DNA of 11,941 bases, taken from positions 1-11,941 of the forward strand of contig CAAGML010000098.1 of the NCBI GenBank assembly GCA_900771035.1, in the 5' to 3' direction. Below the pieces are notes generated by a model that saw nothing but the letters and a program-made list of their open reading frames with translations, had not been told where the DNA came from and ran no database searches. Positions 7,659 through 11,941 of this stretch are shown piece by piece (within the stretch, counting starts at the first letter, position 1; every line of letters starts with the position of its first letter). This DNA is from Bacteroidales bacterium (lineage in GTDB: Bacteria > Bacteroidota > Bacteroidia > Bacteroidales > Paludibacteraceae). Both the position numbers and the translations under genes were made by a program.

Positions 7659-9398
7659 ATGAAAACATTTCGATTCTCTCTGATGCTCTTTGTAGCATTT
7701 CTTTTGGTTTTAACTTCCGGTTGCAAGCGTAAAGGCAACCTTTTTGCCGATGACCGCAGCGACGTCATACCCGTAATGAACAAGGATGGGAATGCCGAAC
7801 TCCTCAATCTCCGCACGGGCGAGCTTTGGGGTTTCGGCGAGATGCAGGTCAAGGACATTTCCCTTCTGCACGAGGGGTTGATGATTCTCCGTGTGAATGG
7901 TGATGAGGGGGCTGAGTATTACTATGCCAACGAGGATGGTGAGATTGTCCTCGGTCCATACGCCAGTGCCTCAATCTTCAGCGACGGCAAGGCGTGGGTG
8001 GCCGACAGGAAAGAGCATCTCCGTGCTATTGACAAGGAGGGCAACACCCTTTTCACCCTTGAGCAGGCTCAGCTTGCCGAGGCATTCGTTGACGGCAAAG
8101 CCCTTTTCTGGACTGTCGGCGACGAGGTCGGACTAGTCAACGACAAAGGCGAGGTTCTGATACAGCCTGCCAGCAACGTCTATGTCTGCCGTATGGGCAA
8201 CCGCATGATTGCCGGTACTGACAGTATGTGGGTGCTGGTCAACGACTCGCACCGCGAGTGGGTCAGCAGCAAGCCTTTCGGTATCCGTGGCCGTGACATG
8301 CTCACTGTCGATAGCACCGACGAGTTCAAACTCAATGCTGCCGACAACTTCATAAACAGCGCACGCGAGTATCAGCGTTTCGCTTCGACCAACGACCAGA
8401 TGTACCGTAACATACATACCCTTGTCGGCATCAACCACCGTCTTCAGGAACTGATTGAGGATGGCAGAATCATTGCCGGACGCAATGGCAGCTGGGGTGT
8501 TGTCGATACGTTGGGCAAATGGGTGATTGAGCCTAAGTACGAGGAGGTTATCCCTGACGACAATATGTTTATGGTTGTGCTTGACGGAGAGGTAGGCTGG
8601 GTTGACATGAAGGGCAATCAGGTTATTGACAATATCTATTCGCAGGCAGACCTCTTTCAGGGAAGGAACGAGGTCCGTGCCGTCACTTCTGACGGCAGGA
8701 AGGGCATCCTGAACATTTACGGTCAGTTCCGTCCTATGCGCGACGACGAGATAGAGTCCAGGTCGGCTTACGGTTGGCAGATACCTTACAAGGACAGATA
8801 TATTTATGACGGCGATCTGGCTTTGGCTATCCGTCGTGGTGACAACGGTCCTTGGGTTTTCTCGGGTGACGGCTATAAGGTTTCCGACGATTTGGTGCGT
8901 GACTTCCTCTCAGCATCGGTTTTCCGCAAGGCTTCGTCCGACTATCTTGAGATTGGCACTGTCGTAAATGGTCTGAGGACTCTTGCCCAGGAACGCAACA
9001 GCATCACTGCCAACGAGATGATAGACAACTATTATGAGCAGAAACTCACCCCTGCGCGCCTTATGTCTCTCAACGGAGGTGAGGTGATGCTTGAGCAGTA
9101 TCTTGTTTCCGACTCACTCTATGTCACTCTGTTTGCCGAAAACATCAGGGTCACCACTCAGGTATATACCGGTTGGATGGAGCGTCTGTACGACACGGTA
9201 TTCTCAGGTTCGGCGCGTATCAACAGTTTCCGTTTCGAGATACGGACAGGGGGCAAGTTGGCTGAGCGTTTCGAGGAGCTTTCCAAGGCAATCGAGGAGA
9301 GCGGCGACTGGAGCGTGACAGGCAAGAAGGTTGTCGTCGAGACTGATGCCGAGGCTCGTACGATAATCTTACGTATCAATCCGCCGGCAAAGAAATAA
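7659..9398 (+). CDS. WG-repeat lipoprotein
   Basis: The 579-residue protein begins with a charged n-region, a hydrophobic core and TSGC (19-22), so Cys22 is probably lipidated and the protein held in the envelope. Residues from about 36 to 365 contain WG-type beta repeats, in which a Gly/Trp-containing strand is followed by a D-x-G-x turn and an acidic or hydrophobic strand. Clear examples are NGSWGVVDTLGKWVIEPKY (276-294) and GEVGWVDMKGNQVID (310-324), with weaker units near 85-170. The repeat-free C-terminal 200 residues form a separate region I cannot assign. WG-repeat proteins are common in Bacteroidota and most have no known role; ligand or protein binding is the usual guess. It has its own promoter and ends at a strong terminator. 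Confidence 0.85.
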   Translation: MKTFRFSLMLFVAFLLVLTSGCKRKGNLFADDRSDVIPVMNKDGNAELLNLRTGELWGFGEMQVKDISLLHEGLMILRVNGDEGAEYYYANEDGEIVLGPYASASIFSDGKAWVADRKEHLRAIDKEGNTLFTLEQAQLAEAFVDGKALFWTVGDEVGLVNDKGEVLIQPASNVYVCRMGNRMIAGTDSMWVLVNDSHREWVSSKPFGIRGRDMLTVDSTDEFKLNAADNFINSAREYQRFASTNDQMYRNIHTLVGINHRLQELIEDGRIIAGRNGSWGVVDTLGKWVIEPKYEEVIPDDNMFMVVLDGEVGWVDMKGNQVIDNIYSQADLFQGRNEVRAVTSDGRKGILNIYGQFRPMRDDEIESRSAYGWQIPYKDRYIYDGDLALAIRRGDNGPWVFSGDGYKVSDDLVRDFLSASVFRKASSDYLEIGTVVNGLRTLAQERNSITANEMIDNYYEQKLTPARLMSLNGGEVMLEQYLVSDSLYVTLFAENIRVTTQVYTGWMERLYDTVFSGSARINSFRFEIRTGGKLAERFEELSKAIEESGDWSVTGKKVVVETDAEARTIILRINPPAKK

Positions 9399-9453
9399 AT
9401 CATCGAAAAAAAAGACGGCACTCAAAAACTGAGTGCTGTTTTTTTTCGATGAT
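9399..9453. terminator. Bidirectional intrinsic terminator between converging genes
   Basis: GCACTCA (9418-9424), loop AAAAC, TGAGTGC (9430-9436) form the core hairpin. It is flanked by A8 (9406-9413) and T8 (9439-9446), then by ATCATCG (9399-9405) and CGATGAT (9447-9453). Either strand therefore reads as a GC stem followed by a U tract. It ends the rightward lipoprotein gene one base from its stop and also the leftward nuclease gene. Confidence 0.9.
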
Positions 9454-9463
9454 GTTGGTAGTT

Positions 9464-9507
9464 AAAATCGATATTTCAATATTTCGAGGTTTCGACAATT
9501 CGATTTT
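9464..9507. repeat. Inverted repeat with several TTCGA boxes
   Basis: AAAATCGA (9464-9471) and TCGATTTT (9500-9507) are perfect inverted arms around a 28-base AT-rich spacer that holds two more TTCGA boxes. It lies between the terminator and the end of the nuclease gene. It could extend the 3' structure of the leftward transcript. It may also be chance in AT-rich DNA. Confidence 0.35.
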
Positions 9508-9517
9508 CGGTTTTCTG

Positions 9518-10036
9518 TTACTGGTATTTCCTTTTTATCTCTTTCGGGGCTTGGCGGTAATCCTGCGGATTCATCGGGTTAGGTCTGCACCATAGCCCCG
9601 TCCCCGTCATACGTGCCATCTGTTCCGCCCTGACGTACTTCTCGTTATTGTTATACGGTGCGTATTGCCACGCCATGCCGGCTTTTATCATCTCCAGACC
9701 GATGTCCTTGCCCTCGTGGTTGAAGCACCGTGCCGCCGTCCTTCCCCATTTGTCCAACTCATCGGGATAGATTTCCACCTCCTTGCCGTCAATGAGCCTT
9801 TCTAAGTACAGCCGCGCATACATTCCGAACTCCTGCCGCCTTTCGGGTGCGTCAATCCCCTGAATACGGATATTATAGGTGTTGTCTGGTGGCACGAGGA
9901 TAGTGAACGTGTCCCCGTCATAGATACGCACCACATGGTATCTCCCTTGCGGGGCGGTGGCGAATTTGATGGGTTGGTAGGCTGATGCGCCCATCGCCAA
10001 AACCATCAGGATATAGATTGCTGTTATTCTCTTCAT
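9518..10036 (-). CDS. Secreted thermonuclease (staphylococcal nuclease family)
   Basis: This is a Ca-dependent phosphodiesterase of the SNase fold, expected to cut DNA and RNA outside the cytoplasm. The 172-residue protein has a signal peptide (about 1-19, ending GASA) with no lipobox. Catalytic motifs are complete: DGDT (40-43, Asp42), RIQGIDAPE (57-65, with Arg57, Asp62 and Glu65) and KWGRTAA (96-102, Arg99). These correspond to Asp21, Arg35, Asp40, Glu43 and Arg87 of the Staphylococcus aureus enzyme. I chose the start at 10036, two bases after the preceding gene's stop, because it places the signal peptide at the N-terminus. An earlier ATG at 10114 would add 26 residues read out of frame inside that gene. 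It is the last gene of the leftward cassette. Confidence 0.93.
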   Translation of the reverse strand: MKRITAIYILMVLAMGASAYQPIKFATAPQGRYHVVRIYDGDTFTILVPPDNTYNIRIQGIDAPERRQEFGMYARLYLERLIDGKEVEIYPDELDKWGRTAARCFNHEGKDIGLEMIKAGMAWQYAPYNNNEKYVRAEQMARMTGTGLWCRPNPMNPQDYRQAPKEIKRKYQ

Positions 10037-10038
10037 AA

Positions 10039-10530
10039 CTATTTGAAAATTCTGATTGCGAGGATTATTATTGCGGTGATAATCATAGCGATGATTATCA
10101 TCCATGGCACCCATTGGTTCGTGGGGGCGCTGTTATCCGTCTTCCGGTCTGACACCCTGACATTGTCGTCCGACAAATATATGGTGTCACGTTTTTGGGT
10201 TACTGTTTCGTGTCGCATGACACGTTTGTCGCCGCTCTCCCGATGGATGGTCTTACGGGGATATTGCCGTCCCACGCTGTCAGGAGGCATCCACACCGTC
10301 TCGCGTTCGATGACATGGATTGTGTCGAGGGTGATTGTGTGGCGCACCATCGACGCCGTGTCAGAAACTGTCAGGCTCTGCCGGCGATGGGAGAGGCTTT
10401 TGCTTTGGCATTGCCGGCGGCTTTGACATGCCGTCAAGCATATCAGAGACAGGACAACTGTCAGCATTAGGACAACTCTGTATTTGTCTGATAGCCTTCT
10501 GGAGGCTCTGAATGGTGTCGCGTAATTCAT
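10039..10530 (-). CDS. Lipoprotein with C-terminal membrane anchor, u-spanin-like
   Basis: The 163-residue product has a hydrophobic segment (20-34) ending in the lipobox LTAC (32-35), so Cys35 should be lipidated. A charged, Thr/Arg-rich, beta-prone middle follows (40-135), then a single C-terminal membrane segment (about 141-161). A lipid anchor at one end and a membrane segment at the other is the layout of unimolecular spanins such as phage T1 gp11, which tie the two membranes together in the last step of lysis. Similar lipoprotein-plus-anchor genes accompany amidases in Bacteroidales prophages, from memory. The start may be 10530 or the internal ATG at 10467 (Met22). The first gives a basic n-region (RRLSDKYR) and is preferred. 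It overlaps the preceding gene by 170 or 107 bases in another frame. Confidence 0.75.
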   Translation of the reverse strand: MNYATPFRASRRLSDKYRVVLMLTVVLSLICLTACQSRRQCQSKSLSHRRQSLTVSDTASMVRHTITLDTIHVIERETVWMPPDSVGRQYPRKTIHRESGDKRVMRHETVTQKRDTIYLSDDNVRVSDRKTDNSAPTNQWVPWMIIIAMIITAIIILAIRIFK

Positions 10531-10717
10531 TCACTTCGGTTTTTAGGGGTTGGACAATGAAGGTGTCGAAGTTGTCAAGCAGCTTACGGGCGTTGTCTAT
10601 TTCGACTGCCTTGGCGTTCGCCTTGGCTTTTGCCCTGGTCGATTTGATGGTCACGAGGGTGACAACCAACCCTCCGCTGAGGAGGGCGTTCAGGATTATT
10701 GATATTGTCTCATACAT
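10361..10717 (-). CDS. Small membrane protein with coiled coil, phage lysis-module type
   Basis: The 118-residue product starts with one hydrophobic segment (about 4-24, containing LLSGGLVVTLVT), then an Ala/Lys-rich helix and a likely coiled coil (about 30-80), then two cysteines (Cys82, Cys88), and a Pro-rich tail (99-115). This is the shape of an inner-membrane spanin or a small holin-like protein, and comparable genes lie beside amidases in Bacteroidales phages, from memory. Its last 56 codons and stop are also read in another frame as the start of the next gene, recalling the Rz/Rz1 arrangement. AGGA lies seven bases before the ATG, one of the few clear ribosome binding sites here. Whether it acts as holin, spanin partner or amidase regulator cannot be told from the sequence. 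Confidence 0.75.
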   Translation of the reverse strand: MYETISIILNALLSGGLVVTLVTIKSTRAKAKANAKAVEIDNARKLLDNFDTFIVQPLKTEVNELRDTIQSLQKAIRQIQSCPNADSCPVSDMLDGMSKPPAMPKQKPLPSPAEPDSF

Positions 10718-10743
10718 GGTTTTTTCCTACTTTTCGCCAATGG

Positions 10744-11163
10744 TCAGAATCCATGATCCGCAAGCCACTTCCGGACATCGAAACAAGGGCATGATTTGTT
10801 GAGGTTCAGCTCGTTATGCCCGTAAATCTTTATTCCGGGGAACTGCTCCGTCAGTGTCATCAGGAGCATCAGCAGCGAGTCGTTCTGCTCCGGGGTCATC
10901 GTGTTCTTGGGGTTGCCGTTGCTGTCCAGACCTCCGATGTAGCATATACCGATGGAACAGTCGTTCGCACCCTCGCAATGGGCACCCGCCTTCGCCAACG
11001 GTCTGCCGTTCTCAATCGTCCCGTCAAGGTCAATCACGTAATGGTACCCAATCGACTTGAAGCCCCTCTTCCTGTGCCATTGCGCTATCGTGGCGGCTTT
11101 CACGTCAACTCCCTCCGGAGTCGCGCTGCAATGGATGATAATCTTGGTAATCGTTCTTTTCAT
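10744..11163 (-). CDS. N-acetylmuramoyl-L-alanine amidase (T7 lysozyme-like)
   Basis: This is an Amidase_2 zinc enzyme that cuts the bond between N-acetylmuramic acid and L-alanine in peptidoglycan. At 139 residues it is a bare catalytic domain. Zinc ligands are His11 (IIHCSAT), His116 (YGHNEL) and Cys125 (SCPCFDV). Tyr40 in GYHYVI corresponds to the catalytic Tyr46 of T7 lysozyme. There is no signal peptide, so it needs another route to the periplasm, as holin-dependent phage endolysins do. The next gene downstream, 26 bases away, is a small membrane protein. There is an intrinsic terminator upstream, between it and the 106-residue gene. Confidence 0.93.
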   Translation of the reverse strand: MKRTITKIIIHCSATPEGVDVKAATIAQWHRKRGFKSIGYHYVIDLDGTIENGRPLAKAGAHCEGANDCSIGICYIGGLDSNGNPKNTMTPEQNDSLLMLLMTLTEQFPGIKIYGHNELNLNKSCPCFDVRKWLADHGF

Positions 11164-11204
11164 GGTTTTCTTTTTTTTCGATTTTTTGATTGCTCGGGAA
11201 AATC

Positions 11205-11240
11205 AAAAAGCAGGGGGGCGGGTCTGCTCCCCCCCCTGCC
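11205..11240 (-). terminator. Intrinsic terminator upstream of the amidase gene
   Basis: Read on the minus strand, GCAGGGGGG (11239-11231) pairs with CCCCCCTGC (11218-11210) around a 12-base loop and is followed by five Ts (11209-11205). It lies 14 bases past the stop of the 106-residue gene and 41 bases before the amidase start. A weaker inverted repeat, TTTTTGATT/AATCAAAAA (11183-11191 and 11201-11209), follows directly. No exact -7 box lies between the terminator and the amidase, so expression of the lysis genes probably depends on read-through. Confidence 0.8.
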
Positions 11241-11254
11241 TGCGAGCCAACGGT

Positions 11255-11575
11255 TTAATCCTCGTCCTCTGCCGCCTTGATCTGAGCGAATGCGTCCGCC
11301 ATGATGAAGCCACGGAGCGTCTGGTACTTCTCCTGAGCCTTGAAGCCCGCCTCGTAGGTTGCCAACTGGGTTGGGTTTGCCATGATGGTCTTCACCTGGG
11401 CGGCAGCCTGCGCCATCATGGTCTGGGTGGCCAGCTGAGCCGCATTGAACGAATGGACACCCCTGTTCGTCCACACGAAGTTCTTACCGTACTTCACGTA
11501 GAACACCTGGTCCTCTTTCTTGTTCAACTTACCGCTGATACTCTTCAGCAACGAAATTGGTCTTGCAATTGCCAT
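11255..11575 (-). CDS. Conserved-looking hypothetical protein, 106 residues
   Basis: I do not recognise a named family. The N-terminal third is basic, with ISGKLNKKEDQVFYVKYGK (13-31). The remainder is helical, Ala/Gln-rich and acidic at the end (AAEDED). There is no signal peptide or membrane segment, so it is a cytoplasmic protein. Similar small proteins with an SGK...F...GK opening occur in Bacteroidota phage-like islands, from memory. It heads the leftward cluster and is followed by a terminator, so it may be made at a much higher level than the lysis genes downstream. A structural or DNA-binding role is possible, but I have no direct support for either. Confidence 0.7.
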   Translation of the reverse strand: MAIARPISLLKSISGKLNKKEDQVFYVKYGKNFVWTNRGVHSFNAAQLATQTMMAQAAAQVKTIMANPTQLATYEAGFKAQEKYQTLRGFIMADAFAQIKAAEDED

Positions 11576-11589
11576 AATTTTTTAGGTTT

Positions 11590-11655
11590 TTAGATGGTTA
11601 ATAATTTGTTCCGGGCTAATGGCCAATCGCCCTTCACTATAGTTTTTCCCTTCAT
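11590..11655 (-). CDS. Possible 21-residue leader peptide
   Basis: A short ORF starts with ATG at 11655 and ends at TAA 14 bases before the start of the 106-residue gene. It has a GGAAAA stretch about eight bases before its start, and its product is basic (MKGKTIVKGDW...). Its position suggests a leader peptide or translational coupler. Without comparison to other genomes it may equally be chance. Confidence 0.25.
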   Translation of the reverse strand: MKGKTIVKGDWPLARNKLLTI

Positions 11656-11752
11656 CGTGCGTTTTTTCCGCGAAATGGCGTTAAATAATCCTAAAACGGG
11701 GAATTTTTTTTCGGCTGAGGGGGTAAATGGCTGTGTTTTAGGCTTGTGCCTC

Positions 11753-11850
11753 GGCAGAGGGATTTGAGGCTTTCGGCTTTGGTAGAGGGTATTTGAGGCT
11801 TTGAGCCTCGAATGTCGGCTGCGCCTCAGCAGAGCGTAAGCTGACGCTTG
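11753..11850. repeat. Palindromic intergenic repeat patch
   Basis: Two related units run GGCAGAGGGATTTGAGGCTT (from 11753) and GGTAGAGGGTATTTGAGGCT (from 11781), about 28 bp apart. A hairpin GAGGCT-TTG-AGCCTC follows at 11795-11809, and a GCGTAAGCTGACGC palindrome at 11834-11847. From memory, similar GCCTC/GAGGC-rich repeats are scattered between genes in Prevotella-like genomes. They are probably non-coding, with RNA structure or genome-repeat origin. Confidence 0.5.
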
Positions 11851-11856
11851 CAAAGG

Positions 11857-11886
11857 TTGTTTAGTGATGATAAAATAATAACTTGG
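11857..11886 (+). promoter_or_regulatory. Possible promoter at the right edge
   Basis: TTG (11857-11859) and TAACTTGG (11879-11886) are 19 bp apart, close to the Bacteroidota promoter layout but with one mismatch in the -7 box. It would read rightward, out of the window. The box lies inside the repeated 18-bp motif. Confidence 0.3.
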
Positions 11887-11890
11887 TACA
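11873..11890 (+). repeat. 18-bp motif, right copy
   Basis: This is identical to 64-81 and in the same orientation. After the shared bases both copies continue with ATA or similar (CATAT on the left, CAAATAT on the right). See the left copy for interpretation. Confidence 0.6.
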
Positions 11891-11941
11891 AATATGAGAT
11901 TTTACTTGTTCCGCTTTTACTCATCTTGTTGTTTATTTTGA

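Larger units (their letters stand above)
11576..11941. other. Non-coding right end with repeats
   Basis: I find no convincing large gene. The stretch holds a possible 21-codon ORF on the minus strand (11590-11655), A- and T-rich tracts, palindromic repeats (11753-11850) and the second copy of the 18-bp motif (11873-11890). An 87-codon open frame on the minus strand crosses the repeats and has low-complexity Arg/Ser content, so I do not call it. Confidence 0.6.

Noticed and set aside
10050..10110. ATT/ATC-rich repetitive stretch as a DNA repeat
   Set aside because: It simply encodes the Ile-rich C-terminal membrane segment of the lipoprotein.
10670..10686. Perfect hairpin CCCTCC-GCTGA-GGAGGG as a regulatory element
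   Set aside because: It falls in the codons for the membrane segment of the 118-residue protein, has no T tract, and follows from Leu/Gly codon choice.
11160..11240. CRISPR-like or tandem repeat DNA
   Set aside because: The repetition is two adjacent hairpins and poly-T runs, with no regular repeat-spacer unit.
11057..11593. A 178-codon plus-strand frame opposite the amidase and the 106-residue gene
   Set aside because: It is antisense to two well-supported genes and has no recognisable motifs.
11590..11853. An 87-codon open frame on the minus strand
   Set aside because: Most of it runs through palindromic repeats and gives Arg/Ser-rich low-complexity protein. Only the last 21 codons are kept as a possible leader.
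64..11890. The 18-bp repeats as att sites of an integrated element
   Set aside because: They would enclose mutL, asd and other core genes, and no integrase lies between them. A shared promoter or genome repeat is more likely.

Overview
The window looks like chromosome from a member of the Bacteroidota, most likely Bacteroidales (Prevotella- or Bacteroides-like). The evidence is an exact TAnnTTTG -7 box ahead of the WG-repeat lipoprotein gene, A-rich leaders with few Shine-Dalgarno sites, several lipoproteins, and the gene families present. The genus is an inference.

Region 1 (1-211) is a non-coding leader. It holds an 18-bp motif that recurs at the far right edge of the window, and two 15-bp direct repeats with a 22-bp period. 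Region 2 (212-7596) is a very compact rightward run of seven genes: a small tail-anchored protein, mutL, an ApbE-type flavin transferase, asd, agmatine deiminase, a P-loop protein and a MutS-type ATPase. The first junction has a 1-base gap. The other five overlap by 1 or 4 bases (TGATG or ATGA), so translational coupling is likely. The last two genes resemble the KamB/KamC pair proposed to reactivate B12-dependent lysine 5,6-aminomutase, yet no aminomutase gene is in view. asd and agmatine deiminase fit together in the carboxyspermidine route to spermidine known in Bacteroides: one supplies aspartate semialdehyde, the other feeds putrescine synthesis.

Region 3 (7597-9453) is a single WG-repeat lipoprotein gene with its own promoter, closed by a strong bidirectional terminator. 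Region 4 (9518-11575) runs leftward and looks like a phage-type lysis module without any structural genes. Reading along its own strand it has a 106-residue protein of unknown role, an intrinsic terminator, an N-acetylmuramoyl-L-alanine amidase, a membrane/coiled-coil protein, a lipoprotein with a C-terminal membrane anchor (u-spanin-like) overlapping the previous gene by up to 170 bases, and a secreted staphylococcal-type nuclease. Together these could cut peptidoglycan, disrupt envelopes and digest DNA. Region 5 (11576-11941) holds a possible 21-codon leader ORF, a patch of palindromic repeats, and the second copy of the 18-bp motif.

The best candidates for something undescribed are the aminomutase-reactivase-like pair embedded in a mutL/asd/agmatine deiminase operon, and the compact lysis-plus-nuclease cassette behind a terminator.
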